Shown: piece after piece, positions 1-12,261 of the stretch | How positions within the stretch are numbered: the stretch's first letter is position 1 | Layout: each line of letters opens with the position of its first letter | DNA from: Lucifuga dentata | Taxonomy: Eukaryota; Chordata; Actinopteri; Ophidiiformes; Bythitidae | Assembly (NCBI GenBank): GCA_014773175.1 | Contig: VXCM01000455.1 | Location: 1 to 64,000, forward strand | Reading direction: 5' to 3' | Length of the DNA stretch: 64,000 bases | The notes under the pieces: generated by a model | The model's database searches: none | Told to the model about the DNA's origin: nothing | The model's input: the letters and a program-made list of their open reading frames with translations, nothing else | Position numbers and translations under genes: made by a program

Positions 1-1
1 A

Positions 2-2606
2 AACCGCCGGAAGGTTGGTGGACAACTGAGTGGAGGACAAGCTCCCAGGGTGCCACCTACAGGGCGCGGGAATTCAAATTTGTGCCCCAGGCCTGCAGAT
101 ATCTACCTCAGTGAAGAGTGGGGTCGTATGGGGTACGGGCTTCCTTTGGGTCTGGATTCCAGGCAGGCAGGGATAGGAGCTTTGGTAACGGTAGCAACTC
201 TGAAGACCTCAGAGGGAGGCGGGAAGACTCAGACACAATGCCTTTTCCTCCGCACGGAGAAAGGGAACTGTTTGTACTCAAAAGCTAGGCCCGGATCTGG
301 TCTGGCCTCCAATGTAGTGGGAGGATGGCTGAGAGGAAAGACAGGAGGAGGAGGCAGGGACACCGCAGCTGGGAGGAGGGACAACGGGCCAACTCTGCCA
401 GCACAGACCGGAGCAAACCGGGTTAGAATGAGATCAGGCCGGAGATGGAGGAAGTCTGGTAACGCAGCAGAGAGAACAGGCCTGAAGCAGCAGAGGAGCA
501 GGGAGGAAGCTGCCGGAGAAATCACTCTGGAAGAATGGCAGGAAGAGCGAGACAAAGGAGGCTTTCCCACCTACAGCCTGGACAGTAAACTCTCTCCCCC
601 TCAGCAGGACAATAGGCGAGCTCGCCAGGAGAAAGAGGGACCAAGAAGTCCCAGGTGTTGTCATAACACTTCAGCTAAGCCCTGCGCTCGCTGTGGAAGG
701 AGAACACAGAGACAGGGAGACCAGGAGGACCACAAAGGAGGTGAAAGTCCAAGAAGTATCTCACACAGACTGAACAATGAAGAGAAGGAGATGAGAAAGG
801 AGAGGCATAAGAAGGTGGAGGATGAGGAGGAAGAGGAGAAAAGTGGTCTCAGTGGGTTTGAGCCACCTGACTCTCTTTTGGTGGTGCCAAACCCTGAACC
901 AGAATCTGACCGAATTTACCCAGAATTCCACAGTGGCTGTGAGGCTGGAGAGATGAAAGAAGCAGAGAGCAATGAAACACTGAAGAAACAAACCTCCAAC
1001 AAGGACGGCCATTCATTGAAAGAGGATGATACAAACTCTCAAACTGAAGTTATAAAAACACATACAGGAAGTGATGATTTCATTAACAGCCTCTTTGTTA
1101 TGACAGACAATTTTACATCAAGACATATCAGAGATTTTGATGGCAGAAAGACAGACACGAAATCAACTACATGTATTGAACAAACTGAAGAAAACAAAAC
1201 AGGGGCTACTGTAAATGGATTTTCTGGGCATGTGACACCGGATCAAGAACCAGAGCAAGAGATGTTTGAGAGGTTGAGCGATGAAGAGGAGGAGGGCAGC
1301 GTCAATCTAACTCCTGATCAAATCTCGCTCAAATCCATTTGCGTTGAAGAAGCCTCCATCCATCTCTCAGCCTTCCCTGCCTCTGTTAGCGCGTCAGCCT
1401 CCCCTCTGAAAACCCATGAGCCATCCAGTCCTCTAGAGGGCAGCACTTACACTGCTGAACATGAGAGCCATGGGGTTCATGGGAAACAAGAAAGCAGCAG
1501 GAAGGTCAGTGAACACAAAAGCAGCGAAGAGCACCTGGGCAGGTGTCAGCAAAGGGAAGGAGAGGCTCTGATTGTGGATGAAGAAGAGCTGCATGATAAC
1601 ATATGTGAGCTGCAGATGATGGTTGTGTCTGAGAAAGAACCTGTGAGTGAGGAGGTTCTTATCAAAAAGGATGAAGAGGATGGACTTCTACAGGAGAGAA
1701 ACACCTCCTCCTCCTCCTTTCCACCACTCAGACAGGTGGATGATCATGGAGATGCCCTAATCTTTGAGAGGATCTTAACTGAAAACAATGGCAACTTTAG
1801 TAGAACCGAGCCAAACGCAGCAACAGAGGATGAGCAGCGAGATGAGATGGCAAGGAAAAGCACAGCAGAGGAGAATTTAGCAGTCTTGGAGGGAGTAAAG
1901 CCTGAAGAAAGAGGTGAGGTTGAGGAGATTTGGAGAGAGGAGCAAACATGCAAAGGTACAGGTGATGACAATGAGGACTGGTACACAAATGATGGTGCCA
2001 AAAATGAGTTATATTGTGAAAAAAGTGATAAAGACATAAAGCGAAATTGGATGTCAAAAGAGGATTGGAGGTTACAAGAGCCTGCAGAGGAATTTGAATC
2101 AGGAAGAAAGTGTATTTCATGTCAACCTGCCCCCCTAGAGGAGGAGAGAGGGATTGAAGGAGGGTGGAATGAAGAAATTTGCAGAGAATCCACCACCAAC
2201 GCTGCTCATGTCTCCTATGTTGAGGAGAATAGTCCTCTCTCACCATTCCAAGCTACTACCATCACTAACAGTGTTGCCATGAACTATGGTGCACTCCCAC
2301 AAGCTAATCCAGCCCCTCCTCTACCTACCCTGGGAGCCATGGCAACCAGCCTGGAGGTGGAGGGGGTCAGGGAGGTGGCGAGAGAGGGTGACGGAAGCAG
2401 AGAAGGGAAGAGAAGGCAGGGGAGAGAACTGAGGAGCCCAGAGGAGCAGGGTGAGGAGGAGAGGGGCTCCACCGTGGCCACCGAGAGGGGGAGGAAGGAC
2501 GAGGAGGTGGAAGATGAATTTGGAGTGTTCATGCAGGCAGAAGGAGAGCCAGTTTGGAGCGAGGGATTGGCTATGACAGTGCCTTGTGGAAGTAGAGAGA
2601 GAATTG
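2..2606 (+). CDS. Aftiphilin-like, large first visible exon
   Basis: One frame without stops runs from nt 2 to the donor GAATTG|GTGAGT at 2606/2607 and ends in phase 1. It is rich in Glu, Lys and Ser, with acid runs near nt 815-840 and 1275-1300, and carries DEFGVFMQA close to its 3' end. The first ~250 codons are rich in Gly and Arg and look unlike the rest, so part of this may be leader or an upstream exon; the first in-frame ATG is at 128. A single large exon is also usual for AFTPH. Confidence 0.8.
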
Positions 2607-2667
2607 GTGAGTTTGACGGTTGTTACTTCAGCATTTTCTAATAATAATCTCTCTTTCTATCGCTTTA

Positions 2668-2701
<34 letters not shown>

Positions 2702-3672
2702 TTGATATTTCTGAGACCTTAAGTAAGTTTGCCTTCCTGTTTTCCAGACACATAACAGCAGATCTTGAGTTAAAGGAGAATACCAGTGATTTTGCACGTT
2801 TAAGCCCATTAAATACACATTACTTTACTGACAACTATTTTTCAAAATATAAAACTGTATTATAGTTTTTATGTTATTTTGCCAAATCCCTTAAGCTTTC
2901 AAAATCAAATGGTGACACACACACTTTAAAATTCAATGTTTCGCCTGCTAACACGTGCGTCAGAATGTCGAAGGCACAGTATTTCTCAGTAAAAACCGTC
3001 TTCTTGTGGAACTATATTCCCTGGAGACGTAGATTTGTTTCGCTGTGATGGATTACTTTTCTCAAGCATGTTTCAAGTCTCTGCAAGTTGATTTTTATAG
3101 TGTACTGGAATGAACTGAAACCAATGGCTGTGTGGAAGGTAGGGAAAACAATTTTGGTATTTACCTCTCTAGTAGTCTGTTTTTTGAAAATGGTTGGCAA
3201 TAACGTAACGTGTAAGCAGGTTGTATTTATTGGGCTCAAACATGCAAAATCACTGGTATGCTCCTTTAAAGTTGATGCGCCTGCCACGGTAACAATTCTG
3301 AAGTAACACAAAGCTGTTTACACTCTTTCTAGACATCAAAATAAATGCCTTTTCTATATTGTTGTGCTACAATAACAGCAAACTAAAGAATCTGAACAAC
3401 ATGAAACACCTGATGAGAGCATTAGCACATTTTTAACCTTTTGTACAGCTTTAGGAATGTGTTTACCCAAGAAGTTCAACAGACAAATCAGCTAGTCAAA
3501 GAAACCAGTCAATTAGCCATGATCAAACCCGCATCATTGTACATACTGTATTGATATGTGTGTTCAGCTTTGTAGTATTGCATTATTCTGTTAAGTTTAT
3601 ATTAATTCAAAAGCATATTTTTCATATTGCAAAATACTAATTTATAATCAATACAGTCATGACTTTCTCTCT

Positions 3673-3716
<44 letters not shown>

Positions 3717-4289
3717 GTAGCTGAATATGTGAACAACAGTGAGTGTTTTTCTGGAACAGGCAGAACTTCTCAGCTCTTCTGTTCCCTCGTCATGCTCACT
3801 TTAGATAACTTAAGCCTGGTTTCACGAAGGGACACGTGAGGCTGAGCCAGAGCATTTTTATGACTTTAAAATAATCCCTTTAAGGCATTTCTGCCATTAT
3901 TTTAACATCTTGCTGAAGGTTTAACAGTGAGAATTTAACAGCAGGTGCCAGGTGAAAGGCCCAGAATTCATTCAGAGTTCTTCATTTAGAGTAAAGGAGC
4001 AGCACGGTGGATCAATACCTACTGCTACCTGTGTTGGAACCTGGCTGAGACCTTTCAGCGTGGGTTTCCTGTTTCCTCCCACAGTCCAAATACGTACAGG
4101 TTAGGTGAATTGGAAACTAAATTGTCGGTAGAATGGGTTTGACTGTTTATGTGTGTTAGTGCCGTGGTAGAAAGGCAACCAGTATTTGAGCAAGATGAAC
4201 TGGCAACTCACCTGTCAGCAACAAGTGGAAACTAAATGAGCAACTTTCTTCCAAACTTTTTCCAAGTCAACCTGGAAAATAAGGCTCAT

Positions 4290-4326
<37 letters not shown>

Positions 4327-7257
4327 TTGATACAGCACTTGAAAACCACACTGCTGCCAGGGAGTCGACCCACTGGACGTCAGGCTGGACGGACAGCTCA
4401 TTCCACCAATCAGAGGACAGCTGGACGGCCTTTCCTCAGCAATCACTGGATGAGGGTGGAGACACTGTGGGACAGTGGTGGCCCACCAGCGCTGTAGAAG
4501 AGAGGAGAGACAGACTTTCGGCCAATCAGACTCTGGTATAGTAGTGTTTCTGTGCTCGGTCCTGCTTTTATGAAACCATAAACATGGAATTCACCCTCAA
4601 AACTTCTTAGTCATCATTTACATCTGTTACTACAAAACTACAAGCATCAATATACAGAACTTGTGTGTTTGTGCCAAAAATCTAATTTCACATACACTGT
4701 AGTAATAGAAGTAGTCAGCTCCTTTAAGTAAAAGTAGTAATATCAAAATGTAAGAACACTCCATTACAAGTAAAAGTTTTGCATTTCAATTCTACTGAAG
4801 TAAAAATAAACAAGTATAAGCAGTAAAATTTACTTTTGTATCAAAAGTTGGAGTTCTCACTGAAGAATCCCTCAAAGTTGAAGATGCAAAATTTTTCACC
4901 CAACACTGTGGCAAAACCTCCCATCTCCAATTTTGGAGATTTTGCAACGAAATCATGAAAATTTTGGAATTAAATAATAAAAATCCCCAAAATTGAATAT
5001 GAGGTTGTCTGACAAACAATAGATAAACTGTACAAGGTGAAAAACCTTGTATCTCAAATTTTCCAACCACTTTCCCTTTCCAAAACCTTTCAGATTGTCA
5101 AAATGCATTCTGGCATGTTTTTAACATGTTGATGATCAATTCAAAGTTTTAATGTCACAAACTGACAGACATTCCTAAATCTTACTGTGATATCTGATGA
5201 TGAATCTGTGTCTCTGATTTAGGCTGCTGTGTTTTCTGAGGCCTTCCCCTCACTGCCTGGCCTGTCCTGTGACCCCGATACTGTTTCCACCCTGACCCAG
5301 CTCCTCAGGGGCAACCAGCACCACAGCAGAGCCAGCCAGGACCAGGGGTACGTACAGGGGTACACTCTTTGTCTTGCTGGATTTATTTTGCTGTTGGTTC
5401 ATTCTCAAGATGTGTGACAGGAAATCCTTCATGTCCTGCTGATAAATTATGTTTAATTCTGAGAGTCAAAATGCATACTGTTTATCGAAAATTTTAAATG
5501 GAATACGTTTGTGGCTACAGAAATTACAACACTGCCTTCTTGTGGTCAAAAGGTGATCTGCAAGTCAGAGACACAAAACAAGAGGAGGCCACAATGACAA
5601 TACTGTTACCACTGCCTCTTTAATTTATGTATCTATTCATTATAAAGTATAAATTAATTTATTTCTTTATTGGCTGCACATTGTTGACAATTAGAAACAA
5701 ACTGACCTTTGACCTTTCTGTATTCATACATCTTTAATACAACAGACTGATTTAAATAATGATTTGCACCATTTTTTTCCCCCTATATATAGTAAAGAAA
5801 AAAATTTTATTGCATGTTGTTATTGCATGTGAGTGTCATTTTGCAATATTTAATTAAAAGGAAACCAGTAATTAAATAAATGTCTCATACTTTGATCCAC
5901 AGTCATACATCCATCAGTGAGTCATGTTCATGTTGTGGTTGCAGGCTATTGGACAGTTTCCACAACTTGAACAAAATGATTGGCCAGCGATATAAGAGAG
6001 CCAATAGCATGTCTCGTGACCTTCTCCTGCAGACATTACACCTGGAGCATGCAGGCACTGTGAGTAAAAATCATACACACACACAAAGGCCCATCTGTAT
6101 AAGATAGTAGATAACTTTAGAAAGTGAATAATTAAAGGGTACAAATTAATAAATTTAGTGAACATAATAATTAATAATAACATTATTAGTCAATCACTGA
6201 AGCAATTAGTTAGTATCAAAGACAGATCCATAACAAGTAGTAAATAAATAAGTAATATGCTGTGAAAAAATAATTTGAGTGAATGATTTCTAATTATTAA
6301 TTTGAGGGGTGATTTCTCCCCTGAAAAAATGAGGCAATGCCAGCTTGACATTTTTCCTAAAAAAGATTTGATCCGATTTGATGTGCTCTCTCTCCTCTTT
6401 CCCTTATTTCTATCCAGCATTTTATGCCGAAGAATTAAAACAGAGCACTTAGAGTTCAGTTTTACATTCTGAAGCTTCAAGGCTCTCGACTTGAATTTGA
6501 TGATACGACTTTAACAGCGTGTAAAATGTGATGATTATGCTGTTTGCTGATAGCCATGAAAACTGCAGCTTCCTTTGAAGTGTTTGACTTCCGTGTATGC
6601 TAAAGACTTTTCAAGCTTCTGAATCATTCATCACACAGGAACCAAACAGCTAACCTCACATAAAAAAAAAAAAAAAAAAAANAAAAAAAAAAAAAAAAAA
6701 GAACACATGCGTTGTCTTTGAGTTCTGAGCAGGAATGCAGTCGGCTTATCACAATTTGTTTAATAGTAACAGCTGCAGATTCTAATGCTGGAAACGGGGA
6801 TATGAGAGCGACTAAGACTCAACTTTCCAGTAAATGTGCAGCTGTAAAACCAGAACAGTCAATGAAAAGAGGCTGAATTTTGTGTGGAGCTGCAGCCTGG
6901 TGTTGATTCTCAGTGGGTTTGTCACTACAAATGACTGTTGATGCTACATTTTACACTGCTAATAAAGAAAAGAGAGTAATTAATAAGAACAATGCAAAAG
7001 TAATTCAAAGTAATCTCAGTACTGCACTGAAGCGAAGTAAACTAGTACGTTTTCTTACCAATTTTAGCAGGTAAAAACTTGTTTAAACTTACTTTGGTGT
7101 ACAGCTTGTGCTATTACCTTTGCAGGAAAACAGAACTGTTACATGGACAGCCAATCAGCATCTCTCCCCTGGCCTCCCTTCAGCCAATCAGCACGCTCAA
7201 AATGCTGCCGCTAAGCGACGGTTGTCGTATGACTACAACAGAAATGTCATGGACTAG
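2..7257 (+). CDS. Aftiphilin/CLBA1-family clathrin-adaptor accessory protein (5' partial, five coding exons)
   Basis: Joining 2-2606, 4336-4535, 5223-5347, 5945-6059 and 7126-7257 gives one open frame of 1058 residues; all four introns are GT-AG and phases agree (1,0,2,0). Aftiphilin family proteins bind clathrin and the ears of AP-1/GGA adaptors at the trans-Golgi network and endosomes. Seen here: a long acidic, disordered region; an adaptor-ear type motif DEFGVF at nt 2514-2531; a Trp-rich stretch in exon 2 (WTDSSF, DSWTAFP); then exons 3-4 (FSEAFPSLPG, LLDSFHNLNK, GQRYKRANS), which resemble the aftiphilin core around EACFPS, LLDVWTEL and GLRYQW. The C-terminus is short and ends SYDYNRNVMD, closer to CLBA1 than to the longer tail of AFTPH. 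The frame is open to the left edge, so the true start is unknown. Family sure; which paralogue is uncertain. Confidence 0.85.
2774..3265. mobile_element. TTAA-flanked T2/Kolobok-like MITE, copy A
   Basis: It starts AGGAGAATACC and ends GGTATGCTCCT, with TTAA at 2770-2773 and 3266-3269. The two ends are inverted copies of each other (CATGTTTGAGCCCAATAAAT type). No coding capacity. Confidence 0.75.
3997..4235 (+). repeat. SINE-like fragment
   Basis: It contains degraded forms of GCAGCACGGTGG, TTCCTCCCACAGTCCAAA and CAGGTTAGGTGAATTGG, the sequence series of a widespread fish tRNA-derived repeat. The 3' part is lost. Confidence 0.6.
4291..4327 (+). repeat. (GT)n microsatellite at a splice acceptor
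   Basis: An alternating GT run broken once by ATA; it ends only about 8 bases before the exon at 4336. Confidence 0.9.
4336..4535 (+). CDS. Aftiphilin-like exon 2 (Trp-rich clathrin-binding region)
   Basis: The acceptor TTGATACAG precedes 4336 and the donor CTCTG|GTATAG follows 4535. The exon enters in phase 1 and leaves in phase 0. It encodes ALENHTAAREST, WTDSSFHQSEDSWTAFP and GQWWPTS. A (TG)n repeat stands where a pyrimidine tract would be expected. Confidence 0.85.
4690..4830. repeat. AAGTA-rich interspersed repeat
   Basis: It contains AAGTAAAAGTAGTAATAT and CTCCATTACAAGTAAAAGT. Related sequence recurs near 14060-14155 and 23180-23300, suggesting one dispersed family of unknown class. 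Confidence 0.5.
5223..5347 (+). CDS. Aftiphilin-like exon 3
   Basis: The acceptor CTGATTTAG precedes 5223 and the donor CCAGG|GTACGT follows 5347. It encodes AAVFSEAFPSLPGLS and TVSTLTQLLRG, matching the aftiphilin segment with EACFPS and VTSLKHLLE. It leaves in phase 2. Confidence 0.85.
5945..6059 (+). CDS. Aftiphilin-like exon 4
   Basis: The acceptor GTTGCAG precedes 5945 and the donor GCACT|GTGAGT follows 6059. It encodes LLDSFHNLNKMIGQRYKRAN and SRDLLLQTLHLEHAGT, the counterpart of aftiphilin LLDVWTELQDI and GLRYQW. It leaves in phase 0. Confidence 0.85.
7126..7257 (+). CDS. Aftiphilin-like last exon with stop
   Basis: The acceptor CCTTTGCAG precedes 7126. In the frame set by exon 4 it reads ENRTVTWTANQHLSPG, then AAAKRRLSYDYNRNVMD and TAG at 7255-7257. 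A longer frame over the same stretch (7079-7273) has no support from phase or homology. Confidence 0.8.
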   Translation, partial: ENRTVTWTANQHLSPGLPSANQHAQNAAAKRRLSYDYNRNVMD

Positions 7258-7272
7258 CTGCAGCTTGGACTG

Positions 7273-7278
7273 AATAAA
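7273..7278 (+). terminator. Candidate poly(A) signal of the aftiphilin-like gene
   Basis: AATAAA lies 15 bases after the stop. So short a 3' UTR is possible but unusual, and a later site may be used instead. Confidence 0.35.
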
Positions 7279-7411
7279 TGTAGGTTTTTACAACTGGAGG
7301 GAAGGTTTCTCGAAACACTGGAACCCAAAATATGAACCAGACTCTGACTCAAATGCTGATCAAGTCTCACTCTCAGCGCACTCCCTGGTTTCATAAAGCA
7401 GACTTGTCAAT

Positions 7412-7880
7412 CAGTGCTTGAAGTGGATAAAAAAGGTGCCAGTACTCTCCTTATCCATGTGCCAGTCACCACTGGCAGGTCATCGGGTCGGGTCAGGTCC
7501 AGGGGGGCTGTGTCCCAGAAAATCTCCCTTATTTTCAAAGCTCAGTGTTGACAGGTATGTACTGAGTTCACAGTGATTTTTGTTTTATTTAATGTGTGGC
7601 CCTTTGATCGTGACAATGAAATTTTATTGGCCCCATCCTCAATCAAAGTTGCTCATCCCTGGTATATATAAATATGTGGTCCCACAATTTAATTCGTCCA
7701 GCTACAACCCTTTGCTATTATTTTCCTCTGCACTGTTCTGCAGTAGAATACGGAAGATTTATGAGAGGTTCCGGTACTCATGAAAATGTCCCATTAGAGT
7801 ACATGAAAACGTACTCTGAAATGAAAATCACACAGGTCCTGGTACTGCTTACTGGTGAGTACCGCCCACTTCAAGCACTG
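7412..7880. mobile_element. hAT-type MITE
   Basis: The ends are inverted repeats, CAGTGCTTGAAGTGG at 7412 and CCACTTCAAGCACTG ending at 7880. They are flanked by near-identical 8-bp direct repeats, TTGTCAAT (7404-7411) and CTGTCAAT (7881-7888). A CAG-start terminus with an 8-bp duplication is typical of hAT elements. It is 469 bp with no transposase. Confidence 0.75.
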
Positions 7881-10800
7881 CTGTCAATGAAAAAACTCCA
7901 GTTCTGTTTGAAAAGACGTTTCCTCCAACTAATGTGGATACGCTGTATTGCCAACACTTGTATTTTCTTTACAAATGTGCCACTTTGTTGACCAAACATC
8001 CCATTCCATTTCAATTTCCTTCACAAACCATAACTCATAGACCGTTTTGAGCATAATTACTATTAAATATGAGGCACAGGCCAACATGTTGGAGATATGA
8101 CACCAAAATGATTTCAAGACTGTGATGGTGTCACCTTCTCCACCCTGATGTTTTCCTCCTGTTACACAATAATCTGAAAAAGTAGAAGTTTTACCTACAG
8201 AGACCTTTTCTGGGCCAAAACTACGACTAGCAAAGACAGAACTTTGTTCAAAACGAAGTAAAATCTGACTTATTTAATTCATTTTTTCCTGACTATGGCT
8301 TTCCCAGTCATAACTGCCTTACAAAAAACTGAAAGAACAGCAAATTTTCCCAATCGCAGCCATACAATAATCCAGGTCAGAACCCGTGTCAGCTGACCAG
8401 GTCAAAAAAAATTAATCTTCAACCTCAACAGTCCAAACTCCTCACAGATATGATCTGGCCTGTTTTGTTTCCCCCAAACATTGCTGCATCTTCTCAGGTA
8501 GGTCTTTTCCACAGGGTTTTCACAATAAGCTCCACCCAATCATAAGTCTTTCTGCAGACTTGCATTTTTTTTTTTTTTTAATAATTTCAATAATCACAAA
8601 AAACAGCAAGATCCTGTTTTGCCTCCCAGAAAAAAAAGCTGTTTTTTTTTTTAAATTTTCATTGATTTTCATTGAGATGGAGATCGTAACGCCATTGAAC
8701 ATTACAATCTTTCTTTTTTTTTTCTTTTTTAAACTGATAATCTTTGTCCAAACATGACCAGCTTCTGTCGTGTCTTTAGGTTCCTCCTGCAGAATAAAAA
8801 CCTGCAGCTTACGTCAGAGTGGCTGCTACCGTTTATATTTCTCAGCTGGAGTCATGCAGGAAATATGAGTCTCAGAAGTAACGGACAAAAATGTTTCCTA
8901 TGACGTCATCACATTTGAAAGCAAACTAAATCATAATTTTTCTGCATCCAGTGAGAAAATTACATCCAGGACATTGAGAATTCCTCCAGAAGGGATGGGA
9001 TTTAAATTTCTGTTTACATTTTGCAAACCCACGAATTAATCACCCGGCAAAGCCTCCGTCATGAATTAATATTTAAATTGTTCTGGGTTTATCAGAGATA
9101 CAAGTTTGTCTTCTAGTTAGTGCCAACAGGAACACCAATGAAAGTGCCAATATTTACCATGTTAAAGAAGCAAAGTGGACACACACTGATGAGGAAAACA
9201 TCTTGTTTCTCACACACACTCGAGTGGATTCAAAAATTTGAGCATACTGTCTGTCTTTTCTCTGTCTTTCATTCTCTTCTTTCTTTGTCTCTTTCTTTTG
9301 TTCCTCTAATGCTTGAAATTGAATATAACCTCCAATCAAACAATATTTTTGTTAGAAAATTGATCATGTCATTACCATTTCAGTGATGAACTGTACATTT
9401 TTAATTTAGACATTTAGAATTTGCTGTTGTACGTTTCCCATGTCAAATGATGAAATGCAGAAAGGACTACTGATTCCTGCAGAAAAGGATGAATATTTTC
9501 TGATCTCTTCAAATGAGGAAAAAGGAGCTGTCGCCTTGTTGACTGATGTAATAAATGATACTACGTCTGAAACTGCACTGACACAGAGAAGCTTTGGTTT
9601 GTTTCCTGAGCACATCACTGCACACTAATGGTGAAAACCCACTGAGTTAATAACACATATTTCCAGAATGAATCCTCTTATTTTTCTATCAAGAATCTGC
9701 AATCATGATATTTTCCCTTTGAGCTTCTTAACAGGATGCAGTTAAATTTATGTACATCACACGTGGTTTTACATCAGCTCAAATGACAGTCTGAATCAGT
9801 TTTGCACATCTGTGAGAGAAATTTTTTTTTAGTATTTCACCAAAATAATTAGAACAAAGCAGCAACCAAGAGAAAAAAGCTGCACTGCTGAAGTAGGACA
9901 GAGTTCATCGCCTTGCTCGAGGGCACTTTTACAGGAGTAGAGCAGCTTTTACTGGATTCAAACATGTAAGTTTGCTGTAAACTTTATAACCAGGTTAATG
10001 GTTCCATGAGGCTGCATCACATAAAGTGATTATTATTTAAACATTCAACAAAAAGCTTAACCAAAGTTAAAGTTTGACCTGTCAAAAACGAAGGCCTAAC
10101 ATTAACTAAAGCTATTTTTAACCCTATTAACCCAGAATGGTCTCCTGACTCTTTTTCAAGAGTCCTGGCCAAAATATCTGCATAATTCTGTTAAGAGAAT
10201 CAGCACAGAATCAACATTTACAGAAAGAAAAAGAGAAAAACATTTGGGCAAGAAAAACACTTATTCTTTGTCATTTCCACAAAAGGAACTCAGTCCATCA
10301 ACAAAGCTTTGGGTTAACTCCAAATTCTCTTTTCCTGCCTGTCCCATAGGCTTTATGACCTGAGCTTCTTGTGAAGTGCAAACCTTCTGATTTATAGCTT
10401 CTAGGGAACTTCACATCACCAAGCTAAAGAGACAAATGTTCTGTCAGCTGACTCTTTGATGTATCTGCAGTTTGTTAGCTAATAAGACACCAACATGTAA
10501 AAAACACTGTTGGATGGAAGTCCTACTTTTCTCTTTAGTCTGAGGCTAGCTGCTTCCAGTCTTTGTGCTAAAATAACTAAGCTAAGTTAAAATAACTTAA
10601 AAGAAGCAAAGATAAACACATCAAGGAGATATCTCTTATCAAGATCTTCCCATTTAGCTCCTTATATGACAGCATATAAGTACGTTTCCCAAAATGTTAG
10701 CACGTTGCTTTCCAAGCAACCTCAGCAATATGATAATGAGAGTGATATGAAATAGTAATCTGTGCAAAATGTCAAACTGACAGTTGGAAAATGTTTAATA

Positions 10801-11229
10801 TCCCTAGAGGGAAACATGTCTTCAGCAGAGAGAAAATAATTATGTATACAGTTATTTTTAAGCACATGGAACCTTAGTTTACGTGCTGGTCCTCAGTGTC
10901 AGATAAATATATAGTTGCATATATCTTCTGTTCGCACGTATCAGGATGAGCTTTTTTATCTCATCCTCTTCCTTTTGTGTGTTGGATCTCAACAGCCTTC
11001 AGCTGTTTGGGATTTAAACAGCTGAATACACAGACTGTAACGCTCTTGCCCTTAGGCGAACCGGAGTTTCCTGCAACTCATCGCCTTTCCTACTCCAGTG
11101 TTTTAAAACACACACTGACTGTCATAAACCATGAGAATGTGCACACGTTGTCCAATCTGAGAAAAGACTGAAGTCATGAAGGAATTAACAGCAATGTCAG
11201 TTAACATGATTGACCTTTACCTTGTTTAA

Positions 11230-11802
11230 AGGGCCATACTGGTGGTTTTGCATGTTTGAGCCCAATAAATATTACATGCATACATGTTACATCACTGCCA
11301 ACCATTTTCCAAAACATACTGCCGGAGTGGTACATTTTTTGACTGTTTCTCCTGCTTTCAAAGCAGCCATTGGTTTCAGTTCATTGCAGTACACTGTGAA
11401 AAGCAACGTGTAGAAACATGAAACGTTTGGGATAGGTAATCCATCTCAGCAAACTGCACACTGTTACTTATTTATTTATTTTTGACCTTACTTAATTTAA
11501 CTGATCCAACATGGAGCTACACAAAAAGAAAATGTATGTCTCCACCAGGGAATATAGTCCCAGGAGAAGACAGTATTTACCGAGAAATTACAAATGCAAA
11601 CATGCATGTTAGCAGATGAAACATTGAATTTTAAGGTGGGTGTAAAACCTGAACAATTGATTGTGAAAGAGCAGGAGATTTGGCAGAATAACATGATAAC
11701 TAAAATCCAGTTTTGTATTTTGGAAAATGGTTGGTAATAATATATGACCTATGTGGTTAGCATTTATTGGGCTCAAATGTGCAAAACCACTGGTATGGTC
11801 CT
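11230..11802. mobile_element. TTAA-flanked T2/Kolobok-like MITE, copy B
   Basis: It starts AGGGCCATACTGGTGG and ends CCACTGGTATGGTCCT, with TTAA at 11226-11229 and 11803-11806. The outer ~100 bp at each end are inverted copies. Length 573 bp. Confidence 0.85.
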
Positions 11803-12261
11803 TTAAGATGAGACAGCTCACTTGAAGCTCATTTGCAGCTAAAGCACTTCTCGTTATGTTGGGTAATAGCTAATTTTCACTTGTTTTTCAATGTCTGGGT
11901 TGACTGTAAAGCAGATTTAGTAGACACATCATTGGAATGCTGACATGTTACCATGACAACCAAGACAACCAAACAGCTTTCAACCAAATTTAGCTTTTAC
12001 TCTAGAAGCAAGACATCTTTCCTCAGAATTGGAATTACTTTATTTACGACCACTGTGTGTTTGGGCTAAACAAAATGGGAGACAACATGCAAGACTCCAT
12101 GAAAATGTTGGTTTTTTGGGGTTTTTTTTTTGTTTTTTTTTTTGCTCTTTTGGAGCAAAAGAAGCTACGTCTTAACATTTATGAGATCTGTATCTTTTCA
12201 AAACAGCTACTGCATGTAGGAAATTCCAAGTTCCGAGCAAGTCATACGCAGCATTAGCTTC

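Larger units (their letters stand above)
2607..4335. other. Intron 1 of the aftiphilin-like gene
   Basis: It holds two CT microsatellites (2668-2701, 3665-3710), one TTAA-flanked MITE (2774-3265), a partial SINE-like fragment (about 3997-4235) and a GT repeat against the acceptor (4291-4327). Confidence 0.8.
4536..7125. other. Introns 2-4 of the aftiphilin-like gene
   Basis: Three introns (4536-5222, 5348-5944, 6060-7125). The first carries a repeat rich in AAGTA (about 4690-4830). The third has a poly(A) run interrupted by one N at 6682. I saw no further coding or RNA gene. Confidence 0.75.

Noticed and set aside
1797..2246. 149-residue antisense frame inside the aftiphilin-like exon
   Set aside because: A shadow of Glu-rich coding sequence read backwards (Leu/Ser/His-rich); no independent support.
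7079..7273. Open frame overlapping the last aftiphilin-like exon
   Set aside because: Phase from exon 4 requires a different frame, which gives SYDYNRNVMD and a stop at 7257.
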